37,473 nt of DNA, taken from a virus. Below the pieces are notes generated by a model. The model searched no databases and was not told where the DNA came from. It was given only the letters and a program-made list of their open reading frames with translations. The DNA lies in IMG/VR virus record IMGVR_UViG_3300032073_000082, positions 1 through 37,473 of that record, one strand, 5' to 3'. The translations under genes and the position numbers were made by a program. This document shows positions 1-5,464 of this stretch, in pieces (the stretch's first letter is position 1; each line of letters begins with the position of its first letter).

Positions 1-186
1 TGCATCATGGTCGTATTGATTGTCTTCGGTTTTAGGTGTATTATGCAAAGCCCTTCTTGTAACGTCAATACCCTCGATTAAAACATTTAAGTTTTTCATC
101 ATCTCTTTCATACTGCCCGCATCTATTCTTTGTTTTATTACAGTAGTTTCTTTACTTAAGTTCTTAAGTATATTTTCCCAACTCAT
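1..186 (-). CDS. Small protein with W-x-x-[IV]-L-K N-terminus, C-terminus outside window
   Basis: The frame is open from an ATG at 186 down to base 1, so the C-terminus is missing. The protein starts MSWENILKNLSKE and continues as a soluble, helix-prone chain. A GTGATTACA stretch just upstream of the ATG is a reasonable archaeal Shine-Dalgarno site. Its first ten residues resemble those of the next four minus-strand genes (Trp, then an acidic or aromatic residue, then Ile/Leu-Lys). Function unknown; its position among late-type minus-strand genes suggests a virion or assembly role, which is inference. Confidence 0.6.
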   Translation of the reverse strand, partial: MSWENILKNLSKETTVIKQRIDAGSMKEMMKNLNVLIEGIDVTRRALHNTPKTEDNQYDHDA

Positions 187-191
187 TGTAA

Positions 192-461
192 TCACTTCTG
201 CGAGAACTTCTTTCCGGTAGGAACGTGTTGTTTCCCCTTTTTAGTTCCTTCTCTTTTTTTTCTATCTTGATATTTCAATCTAGACTTAGAGGTTTTCTTA
301 TAAGTTCCCTTTGGCATATACCTACCCTTAGTTTTAGACTTAGGAGTTTTGCCTTTTTCTTTTGCACTATGTTGTTCGGCACTACCCCACTCTTCATTAG
401 TCCAATTCTGTAAATCTCTTTGAGTTTTGGCCTTAGCCTTTAGCATATCAAACCAATTCAT
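192..461 (-). CDS. Very basic small protein, W-F-x-x-L-K N-terminus
   Basis: 89 residues, extremely rich in Lys, Arg, Ser and Thr, with almost no hydrophobic core after residue 30. It starts MNWFDMLKAKAK, and a Trp-rich patch (NWTNEEWG) precedes a basic tail containing SKTKGRYMPKG. GAGGGGAG lies upstream of the ATG at 461. Composition suggests a DNA-binding or internal virion protein. The pattern of an N-terminal W-F-x-x-L-K tag followed by a basic tail is shared with its neighbours. Family not recognised. Confidence 0.7.
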   Translation of the reverse strand: MNWFDMLKAKAKTQRDLQNWTNEEWGSAEQHSAKEKGKTPKSKTKGRYMPKGTYKKTSKSRLKYQDRKKREGTKKGKQHVPTGKKFSQK

Positions 462-735
462 AGTCTCCCCTCGGATTCAACCAATCTCTTTTCTTACCTT
501 CTGCTGTAATTTCATGCCAAATGTAGCCATTAACTGTTCCTATATTATCTCCAATCCATTCTAATAATTCATCTTCAATATCTTCTTGTGTAAAATCTTC
601 TTCAATACCTAATTCTTTAGCAGTAAGAAAAGCATTTACAGTAATATCCTCGTAGGGTTCATCTTCGGTGGAATAAGATTCGATTACAAAAACTCGTTCT
701 TGTTTTTTAACAATTTCAAACCAACTACTAATCAC
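448..735 (-). CDS. Acidic small protein, S-W-F-E-I-V-K N-terminus
   Basis: About 95 residues. The frame opens at GTG 747, but GTG 735 is preferred: it sits just after an AGGTGGTG ribosome site, overlaps the upstream stop, and gives MISSWFEIVKKQE, matching the N-terminal motif of the adjacent genes. The body is acidic (EDEPYEDI, EEDFTQEDIEDELLEW) and ends with a Trp-rich segment around WLNPRGDYELV. It overlaps the 192-461 gene by 14 bases, as expected for coupled translation. Function unknown. Confidence 0.65.
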   Translation of the reverse strand: MISSWFEIVKKQERVFVIESYSTEDEPYEDITVNAFLTAKELGIEEDFTQEDIEDELLEWIGDNIGTVNGYIWHEITAEGKKRDWLNPRGDYELV

Positions 736-931
736 GATAACCACCACCTGCTTTTTTGTAAGCGGCGGCGAGCATTTGTGCTTTTCTTGCAGACCATTGA
801 CCTGCTGCTCCTCCTTTACTACCTGCTTTAATTCTTTGAAACTGTTTTTTTCTCATCGTTGGCTTAGTATAATTACCTGCTGAATTAACAGTAGATTTCT
901 TTTTCTTCTTAAGAACTTCAAACCAAGTCAT
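728..931 (-). CDS. Small basic protein, M-T-W-F-E-V-L-K N-terminus
   Basis: 67 residues from the ATG at 931; an in-frame GTG at 943 is possible but would displace the shared N-terminal motif. After MTWFEVLKKKKKS comes a basic, Gly-rich segment with KAGSKGGAAGQWSARKAQ and a GGGY ending. This style of short Gly/Lys protein is familiar from marine phages and viruses, but I cannot assign a function. It overlaps the next gene downstream, indicating a polycistronic minus-strand unit. Confidence 0.65.
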   Translation of the reverse strand: MTWFEVLKKKKKSTVNSAGNYTKPTMRKKQFQRIKAGSKGGAAGQWSARKAQMLAAAYKKAGGGYRD

Positions 932-1111
932 GCTAATATTCACTTGTAAAAGACCTAAGTTTAATATCCTTCCGTTTTTACTAATTTTGTGGGTAATAAA
1001 ATGTTTTACCTAACGAAAAGTGAAAAATGTGGTGGAATTTTTTTACCACTAGCGCCCGTTTTTTTTTTAATTTACTACCATAACCGTAATAAGGATACTA
1101 TTATTAAAAAA

Positions 1112-1348
1112 TTAAGGAGCATAAAAGGGTTTAACCCATCTATTGCAACTAGTGCAGCGTTTATTGTCCCATTCTCCTGATGCGAAGTTTAAATGTCCCT
1201 TACAATAAGGACAGTAAGGCCGTTTTCTTTTACTAACGTTATCAAGAGCAGGTTTTTTATGTGTTTTTGTATCTTTTTTATTGTTTTTACTGATGTGGGG
1301 GCTAAGATTCTTAATTATGGAGAACCACAGGCCGTCAGATAGTGCCAT
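1112..1348 (-). CDS. Small zinc-ribbon protein with shared N-terminal motif
   Basis: 78 residues from the ATG at 1348. The N-terminus MALSDGLWFSIIKNL carries the W-F-x-[IV]-[IL]-K motif of this gene group. The C-terminal half has C-P-Y-C and C-T-S-C about 16 residues apart, a classic zinc ribbon. The linker between them is Lys/Asn-rich. It is the most upstream gene of the minus-strand group. No enzymatic motif is visible; a nucleic-acid or protein-binding role is inferred only from the ribbon. Confidence 0.65.
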   Translation of the reverse strand: MALSDGLWFSIIKNLSPHISKNNKKDTKTHKKPALDNVSKRKRPYCPYCKGHLNFASGEWDNKRCTSCNRWVKPFYAP

Positions 1349-1424
1349 TAGCCCGCCTAAAACACTAATGTTAATTAAATTAACGATAAAAAATAAAAAA
1401 TAAAAAAAAAATTTGCAAACAAAG

Positions 1425-1468
1425 CATATGGTTGGAGACCTGATTTGATGTCAATAGTACCATATGGT
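1425..1468. repeat. First two CATATGGT copies
   Basis: CATATGGTTG at 1425-1434 and ACCATATGGT at 1459-1468 lie only 34 bp apart. The second copy is followed at once by the dyad GCATCATTAATGATGC, inside a GGTAGC/GCTACC stem. CCTGAT and ATCAGG further out could close a larger structure. These copies do not show the clear cassette-type inverted repeats seen from 1575 onward. Confidence 0.55.
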
Positions 1469-1512
1469 AGCATCATTAATGATGCGCTACCACATCAGGA
1501 GGTGCTATTCGT

Positions 1513-1545
1513 GGACGAAGACGAAGAAGAAGAACAAGAGTAAGT
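1513..1545 (+). CDS. Micro-ORF for an acidic decapeptide
   Basis: A GTG start follows AGGAGGTG, a near-perfect Shine-Dalgarno, at a spacing of about six bases. It opens a frame for V-D-E-D-E-E-E-E-Q-E and stop. A competing basic frame from the ATG at about 1480 overlaps it. The similarity to the poly-Glu micro-ORF at 2302-2346, which also has a perfect Shine-Dalgarno, is the main argument that it is real. It could be a leader peptide, a tiny acidic effector or chance. Confidence 0.35.
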
Positions 1546-1611
1546 AAATTACTCATGTGTAAGTCGCCCACCACACCATATGGTTGTAAGTGTAACTTTG
1601 AGGAACGAAAC

Positions 1612-1688
1612 CCCCAACTGAACAGTTTTTTTATTCTACTTACTATCAAAATCCGGCTTCGTAGTTAGAACTAAGCGTGTTCAGGCTT
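1612..1688 (+). terminator. Two hairpin/T-tract signals
   Basis: AACTGAACAGTT followed by seven T, and further on CTAAGC-loop-GCTTAG followed by ATTTTT, both read in plus orientation. They lie between the plus-strand micro-ORF at 1513 and the convergent minus-strand gene at 1702, a sensible place for transcription to stop. The first has a very small loop, so it may act only as a U-tract. Confidence 0.45.
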
Positions 1689-1701
1689 AGATTTTTGTCA
1701 A

Positions 1702-1989
1702 TCACTCAGCCAAAGAAAAAGTCTTATTATTGACTAATTTTCTGACTTGAGTTATTGAGGTTATATCGTGGGGTGTTTTCATACGCAAATATTTCAAAAA
1801 ATATCTGTTAGTTGTTTGGCTGTAAAAATTCCAACAATCGAAAAGAGTAACATCTCCTTCAAGGTCAATTTCTGCAATTTTAGTTTCATATGAATAAAAT
1901 GCACAAGTGCCGTTCTGATAATATCTTATTTCTTGGTTTGGTACTGTTCGACCTGTTCTACCTCTCATATTTTCGCTTCTAAAATCCAT
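1702..1989 (-). CDS. Small conserved viral protein (DUF8033-like pattern)
   Basis: 95 residues. The segment CAFYSYETKIAEIDLEGDVTL followed by FYSQTTNRYFLKYLR resembles a small phage/archaeal virus family with the pattern T-x-I-A-x-I-x-x-x-G-x-V-x-L then Y-S-x-T-T-x-R-Y-x-x-x-F-L. I link it to DUF8033-type proteins from memory only. The C-terminal NNKTFSLAE is also typical of that pattern. It abuts the preceding gene (stop/start at 1989/1990). Function unknown. Confidence 0.65.
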   Translation of the reverse strand: MDFRSENMRGRTGRTVPNQEIRYYQNGTCAFYSYETKIAEIDLEGDVTLFDCWNFYSQTTNRYFLKYLRMKTPHDITSITQVRKLVNNKTFSLAE

Positions 1990-2154
1990 TTAAATCAACC
2001 TCAATACTTTACCGTCTTGTATCCATGTTGCTACAATCGCATTCTTTTCCTTATCTGAATAATAATTAGATAAGGTTAATACACGAATTGCAATTTCATT
2101 GTTTTTCGTTTTTCCTACTAGCATTCCTCTCAAGGCTCTTGGTCTGTTCGACAT
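1990..2154 (-). CDS. Small hypothetical protein of cassette I
   Basis: 54 residues from the ATG at 2154 (MSNRPRALRG). The frame stays open to an ATG at 2211 inside the CATATGG palindrome, but that start would run through the cassette end repeat. Leaders of the neighbouring cassettes have a T-rich element followed by ATG, which here points to 2154. Content is a short beta-rich chain (EIAIRVLTLSNYY, IVATWIQDGKVLRLI). Function unknown. Confidence 0.5.
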   Translation of the reverse strand: MSNRPRALRGMLVGKTKNNEIAIRVLTLSNYYSDKEKNAIVATWIQDGKVLRLI

Positions 2155-2252
2155 ATTATTAAGGATAATAAAACAATATGGGGTATGATTCCCAAAGTTA
2201 ATCATTACCATATGGTTGTGTACGTCAGTGGAACTTTGAGGAACTTAGTACA

Positions 2253-2286
2253 GATAACCCGATGGCCTTTCGACCAAAGGGCTACC
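2253..2286 (-). ncRNA. Stem-loop with GAAA tetraloop downstream of the micro-ORF
   Basis: On the minus strand GGTAGCCC pairs with GGGTTATC (two G-U wobbles) and, nested inside, TGGTC-GAAA-GGCCA forms a GNRA-capped hairpin. On the plus strand the wobbles become A-C mismatches, so the strand of the RNA is the minus strand, the same as the micro-ORF upstream. It could be a 3' end structure or part of a larger RNA. Confidence 0.5.
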
Positions 2287-2301
2287 ACACAAATTTTGGG
2301 T

Positions 2302-2346
2302 TTAATTCTCTTCTTCTTCTTCTTCTTCACTATAAATGTAAGTCAT
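2302..2346 (-). CDS. Micro-ORF for a poly-glutamate peptide
   Basis: ATG at 2346 is preceded by AAGGAGGT with an eight-base gap, the strongest ribosome site in this region. The product is MTYIYSEEEEEEEN, 14 residues, half of them Glu from GAA repeats. A TATATA-like stretch near 2381 could be the promoter. Function unknown; candidates are a translated leader that senses translation, or a small acidic decoy peptide. Its mate is at 1513-1545. Confidence 0.45.
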   Translation of the reverse strand: MTYIYSEEEEEEEN

Positions 2347-2442
2347 GGTAGCATACCTCCTTGATACTATACCTTTGACAAAAGAGTATATAGGGATTAC
2401 ACAAAGTTTCATACCATATGGTTGTACATACACTTTGTCGTG

Positions 2443-2768
2443 TACAACTTCATTTCTGAAAGTTAATACCAATAGGACTTCAAGGGATAATTAACGGTAA
2501 AACATATAGAATATGTTCAGAGTTAACTGATAAATTACTGTTTTCCATGTATAACCGTTTGACTTATTGGTAGAGTATTGGTTTACTAAGCGAAAAGGCT
2601 CTAATCTAGAATAGCCTACATACTTTTCAATACATCAATCTCGAATCCTCAGTTCTAAGTTATACACTCGGATTTGTGCCTTAAGGTCACGTTTCCTGTG
2701 AGAGTATAATTATCTCTATCCGCCCTATTGGTGTTGTTCGTTTCGCGTTGAACTTACGCTTGGGAATT
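2443..2768. other. Gene-free, inverted-repeat-rich stretch in cassette III
   Basis: No credible ORF. Short complementary pairs are frequent: GTTAAT/ATTAAC, AACGGT/ACCGTT enclosing ACATA/TATGT, GTATTG/CAATAC enclosing AGGCT/AGCCT, GAATCC/GGATTT, GTGCCTT/AAGGTCAC and AGAG/CTCT. This density suggests a structured RNA of about 300 nt, but I cannot match it to a known family or decide the strand. Confidence 0.35.
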
Positions 2769-2990
2769 TTACATTTGATTTAATGCATCAAGATAAGTCT
2801 TGAGAACATTAAGTGCTTTACCTGTTTCTTCAACTACTTCAGAAGCAGAATCGCCTCTAATTTTAAGAGACTTTACAATATAAACATGATTTGAACCCGA
2901 CTTAGATTGTGATATTTCAATCTCGTAGGGATAACTCAAGTTTAGTATTTGGTCGGGGTTTGTTGTTTGTACTAGTGGGTCGTTTGACAT
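2769..2990 (-). CDS. Small hypothetical protein of cassette III
   Basis: 73 residues from the ATG at 2990 (MSNDPLVQTT). A longer frame reaches across the palindrome into the opposite gene and is unlikely. The sequence predicts a beta-beta-alpha fold: YEIEISQSKS, VYIVKSLKIRGDSA and a long C-terminal helix. The latter resembles the small phage proteins with a V-x-V-x-I-x-G-x-S pattern, function unknown. It diverges from the gene at 3149 with the ACCATATGGT element between them. Confidence 0.6.
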   Translation of the reverse strand: MSNDPLVQTTNPDQILNLSYPYEIEISQSKSGSNHVYIVKSLKIRGDSASEVVEETGKALNVLKTYLDALNQM

Positions 2991-3104
2991 ACTACTAGTA
3001 TTGCCAAACAGTAAGTAGGGTAGCACGACAAAGTGTATGCTACCATATGGTTGGAAGTATACTTTGTAAACGAAACCATATACTGTTTTTTCATCATTAT
3101 ATAT

Positions 3105-3127
3105 GTGAGAGGGCGGTATAACCCAAT
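3105..3127 (+). repeat. Leader half of gene-flanking stem, cassette IV
   Basis: GTGAGAGGG, CGG and ACCCAAT in this leader are complementary to ATTGGGT, CCG and CCCTCTCAC at 3607-3631. The two halves would bring the start and stop regions of the gene together, with one single-base bulge and a small internal loop. The cassette V equivalent differs in sequence and length, but the differences are compensated. Confidence 0.75.
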
Positions 3128-3148
3128 AATATACAGGATGTAAATAAT

Positions 3149-3607
3149 ATGACAGAAAAATTAGAATTAGAAGATAAAATTGACTTAATGACAACATGGA
3201 TTGAAAGTGAAGATGTTCAAGGACATGATAGGGCTGGTTGGATAACTAACTGTTGGACTTTCGCTATGGAAGAATATGAAGATACAGGTGTTAAATCTAC
3301 GGTAAGTACCACAATTTCGCAGATTTCTAAAGCAGCAAAAAGATATCAAATTGAAGGATATCCGATTGCTTCAAGAACTTCATCAAACATGACACAAGAA
3401 ATGACTGATTTAATTGCATCGCATGGAAATTTCCTTGATAATATGGTTCAAGCCTTTGAATCATTACCTGAGAACCATGTAATACACTCGAAAAAATCAG
3501 AAGCAAGACCGGACAGAAGATATGCTGACGCTAAGGATTGGAGAAATCATTGGTTGAAGATTATAACTGATAAAGTAAAAGAAGAGGCTAAGGAGGCTAC
3601 TCAATAA
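3149..3607 (+). CDS. Cassette gene, paralogue A
   Basis: 152 residues, ATG at 3149 after CAGGATG. Together with the next gene it forms a paralogous pair that I do not recognise. Shared blocks are W-T-F-A at about 36-39, SKAAKRY, YP-[IL]-ASR, MTQEM, SLPENH and KKS-x-ARPDRRY near 115-125, followed by W-x-x-H-W-L. The ARPDRRY block is the most conserved and most likely functional. Mostly helical, soluble, no signal peptide. The mRNA ends would pair (3105-3127 with 3607-3631). Confidence 0.75.
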   Translation: MTEKLELEDKIDLMTTWIESEDVQGHDRAGWITNCWTFAMEEYEDTGVKSTVSTTISQISKAAKRYQIEGYPIASRTSSNMTQEMTDLIASHGNFLDNMVQAFESLPENHVIHSKKSEARPDRRYADAKDWRNHWLKIITDKVKEEAKEATQ

Positions 3608-3631
3608 TTGGGTAGTCTCCGTCCCTCTCAC
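3607..3631 (+). repeat. Trailer half of gene-flanking stem, cassette IV
   Basis: ATTGGGT begins with the last base of the stop codon and is followed by CCGTCCCTCTCAC. It is complementary to the leader at 3105-3127, with one extra T bulged between CCG and CCC. Confidence 0.75.
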
Positions 3632-3724
3632 AAATGGGGACGCTAACAAAAGCACCGCTTCATACCATATGGTTGGAAGGTTGCTTTGCTAACGAAACCA
3701 CATACTGTTTTTCTGACTGTATTA

Positions 3725-3747
3725 GTGCAAGAGGGTGGTAATCCCAA
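3725..3747 (+). repeat. Leader half of gene-flanking stem, cassette V
   Basis: Compared with cassette IV, this arm gains CA and changes C to T (GTGCAAGAGGGTGG against GTGAGAGGGCGG). The trailer arm at 4239-4253 gains TG and changes G to A, so pairing is kept. This is compensatory change in both substitution and length. Confidence 0.75.
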
Positions 3748-3768
3748 AATATACAGGAAGTAAAAATT

Positions 3769-4227
3769 ATGACAGAACAAATTGAATTACAAAATAAAAT
3801 AGATAAAATAACAACTTGGTTAGAAACAGAAGAAATGGTTAATCACGAAAAAGGTGCTTGGTTAAATAATTCTTGGACTTTCGCCATTGAAGAATATAAT
3901 GAAACTCAAACTAAGAGTGTAGTTACACAAACTATTTCACAGATGTCAAAGGCTGCTAAAAGATATAACATAGCATCTTATCCTTTGGCTTCTAGGTCTA
4001 CTTCAAGCATGACGCAAGAAATGCAAGATTTAGTCTTGGCTCATCAGCCTTTCGTAGATGCTATGTGTGTAGCGTTCGATTCACTACCAGAAAATCATGC
4101 AATACGTTCAAAGAAATCTACTGCACGACCGGATAGGAGATATCTTAACACAAATGATTGGAAACAACACTGGCTCGATTATATTATTAGTAATATAAAA
4201 GAAGACGCAAAGGAGAGTACTCAATAA
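3769..4227 (+). CDS. Cassette gene, paralogue B
   Basis: 152 residues, roughly half identical to the protein encoded at 3149-3607, with the same MTE start, W-T-F-A block, SKAAKRY, YPLASR, MTQEM, SLPENH and ARPDRRY blocks. ATG at 3769 follows CAGGAAG with the same spacing as in paralogue A. The pair most likely arose by duplication of the whole cassette, since leader and trailer are homologous too. Function unknown. Possibly a regulator or binding protein of the repeat array, which is only inference from location. Confidence 0.75.
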   Translation: MTEQIELQNKIDKITTWLETEEMVNHEKGAWLNNSWTFAIEEYNETQTKSVVTQTISQMSKAAKRYNIASYPLASRSTSSMTQEMQDLVLAHQPFVDAMCVAFDSLPENHAIRSKKSTARPDRRYLNTNDWKQHWLDYIISNIKEDAKESTQ

Positions 4228-4253
4228 TTGGGTACTCTCCTACCCTCTTGCAC
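4228..4253 (+). repeat. Trailer half of gene-flanking stem, cassette V
   Basis: TTGGG directly after the stop codon, then CCTACCCTCTTGCAC, complementary to the leader at 3725-3747 with one bulged T. Confidence 0.75.
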
Positions 4254-4724
4254 ATGGGGTTTCAATTAGCAAAGCCAATTTCATACCATATGGTTGTAGG
4301 TCTTAGACACACTAAGAATAGTAAATGAAAATCATGTACTTTATGGTGGGGCGGTCGGCTTATATACGGTTTCGGGAATCCGATGATGAAAAGGGGAAAT
4401 GGTTTCATTTGCCCGAATGTATTCTATTCATCACATAAAGATACTATCTTAGTAGGAAATACATATTACTACCTATTATCAACAACATTTCAATGACTTA
4501 TATCTTAGTTTCTATATAGTATAGTATATTATACCAATATAGATACATTATAAGATATAATATAATAGATATAGTAAGCACGTTTGAGACATTTAGTTAA
4601 TTCTCGTTGTTTCTTGCTATTTCTTATCTCATTTGAGAATGAGAAACGTGAGAAAAGTGGGAAATTAGAATAATTTTAGATATAATTATTATTATTCTCA
4701 TATTATCATAATTATATTATACTA

Positions 4725-4767
<43 letters not shown>

Positions 4768-5387
4768 GGAGAGCATGAGAAAATGAGAAAATAATAAAAA
4801 GGCACTATAATGTGCCATTCCAAGTAAATATCAAACATTGCCTCTCTCAAATGAGTGAGAAGTGCTTGAGAATTACATCACACTCACACATAAGGATAGT
4901 CTCGTAAATCTAGGACTTAAAACTACTGAAACAGGTATAGCATTATTCCCTCAGTAGCAGAGAGTGTTAGTTGACCTTGTGGGAATTAGGGGTTTTTTAC
5001 AGTAATAAGAACCGAGTAAAATAGTTAGAATGTTCTTAGCGGAATGTTCTTTCTATACAACTCAGAAGAAGATGCAGAAGTTTGCATTAGAAGAACCAAA
5101 CACAACAGTTGAGATTCAATCAATTGAATATCAAGTAGCGAAAAATGACCTTCGGGTAGTGAAGTAGTGAAAGACTTTCTAGAGAGAATTAATTCTTAGT
5201 AGGCTTGGGAAATCTAAAAAATGCTTTCTTTGGAAAAGGTATTTCTAAAGAACTAAGCGCAATAATGATGAAAGCAATTTTAGTCATGGTCTTTCGAGGC
5301 TATGCATTTGTAAGTAATATTAGTAGTCGGCATGAGCAGTAAAACATCATTGGTAACATATGACTAACGTTATCGTACCACCTTCGT

Positions 5388-5418
5388 GTAAAGCGGCATA
5401 GCACGTTTTTTCTTTCCC
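5388..5418 (+). terminator. Hairpin with T-tract
   Basis: CGTG, a 13-base loop containing AGCGGCATAG, CACG, then six T. It resembles a terminator for any transcript coming from the region upstream, but the stem is short. Confidence 0.35.
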
Positions 5419-5464
5419 CTTTCAAACTCAAAATATCCTGTATGGTTTACTGCCCTACAAAAAT

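Larger units (their letters stand above)
1575..2215. repeat. Cassette I (two minus-strand genes)
   Basis: Bounded by ACCATATGGT at 1575 and 2206. The left arm contains AACTTTGAGGAA followed by AACCCC. The right arm, read inward on the minus strand, contains AACTTTGGGAAT followed by ACCCC, so the ends form an inverted repeat of about 40 bp with interruptions. The cargo is the two minus-strand genes 1702-1989 and 1990-2154. A stem-loop with T-tract lies at the left end. Confidence 0.7.
2206..2422. repeat. Cassette II (207-bp period, acidic micro-ORF)
   Basis: Bounded by ACCATATGGT at 2206 and 2413. The left arm has GGAACTTTGAGGAA; the right arm read inward has TGAAACTTTGTGTAA, so CTTTG cores match but spacing differs by about ten bases. 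The cargo is the minus-strand micro-ORF 2302-2346 and a stem-loop that folds best on the minus strand. Its period of 207 is one third of 621. Confidence 0.6.
2413..3051. repeat. Cassette III (one minus-strand gene and structured DNA)
   Basis: Bounded by ACCATATGGT at 2413 and 3042. The sixteen bases CATACACTTTGTCGTG at 2427-2442 recur exactly as the reverse complement at 3024-3039, giving the cleanest terminal inverted repeat of the array. Adjacent cassettes have different arms, so the match is cassette-specific. The cargo is the minus-strand gene 2769-2990 plus about 330 bp rich in short inverted repeats. Confidence 0.75.
3042..3673. repeat. Cassette IV (paralogue A)
   Basis: Bounded by ACCATATGGT at 3042 and 3664. 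Inward from each end the arms read GAAG, CTTT, GT and ACG/GCG in register. A second inverted repeat lies closer to the gene: GTGAGAGGGCGG at 3105-3116 against CCGTCCCTCTCAC at 3619-3631, and ACCCAAT at 3121-3127 against ATTGGGT at 3607-3613, directly at the stop codon. The left arm has about 25 extra bases with a T-run, probably the promoter or leader segment. Confidence 0.75.
1425..4294. repeat. Array of inverted-repeat cassettes separated by ACCATATGGT
   Basis: The 10-bp palindrome ACCATATGGT, nearly always followed by TG, occurs at 1459, 1575, 2206, 2413, 3042, 3664 and 4285, with a partial copy at 1425. I did not see it elsewhere in the window. Distances between successive copies from 1575 on are 631, 207, 629, 622 and 621 bp. 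On each side of each palindrome lies an arm containing AAAG or CTTTG. The right arm of one palindrome pairs with the left arm of the next, so each cassette has its own terminal inverted repeat. Cassettes carry unrelated small genes in either orientation. No recombinase gene is seen nearby. Confidence 0.8.
3664..4294. repeat. Cassette V (paralogue B)
   Basis: Bounded by ACCATATGGT at 3664 and 4285. The left arm has TTGCTTTGCTAACGAAACC; the right arm read inward has TTGGCTTTGCTAATTGAAAC. Closer to the gene GTGCAAGAGGGTGG at 3725-3738 pairs with CCTACCCTCTTGCAC at 4239-4253, and CCCAA at 3743 pairs with TTGGG at 4228. The left arm alone carries an extra ACTGTTTTTCTGACTG-type insert, as in cassette IV. 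Confidence 0.75.

Noticed and set aside
2565-2665. tRNA-like segment (GGTAGAG ... TCGAATC ... with ACTTA/TAAGT ends)
   Set aside because: D-arm-like and T-loop-like words are present, but the acceptor pairs over only five bases, the anticodon arm has a 12-base loop and spacings do not fit a tRNA, even with an intron.
2769-3197. Full-length 142-aa minus-strand ORF
   Set aside because: Its upstream half runs through the palindrome and into the oppositely oriented cassette IV gene; the internal ATG at 2990 is a better start.
3105-3631. Bulge-helix-bulge processing site as in archaeal rRNA/tRNA introns
   Set aside because: The stem has a one-base bulge and a 4/5-base internal loop instead of two three-base bulges around four base pairs.
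1575-4294. Integron attC array or IS elements
   Set aside because: No integrase or transposase in the window, no RYYYAAC/GTTRRRY core, and no target-site duplications could be defined.
5072-5167. 31-aa ORF MQKFALEEP...
   Set aside because: Weak ribosome site, no similarity to neighbours, and located in a region rich in stops and stem-loops.
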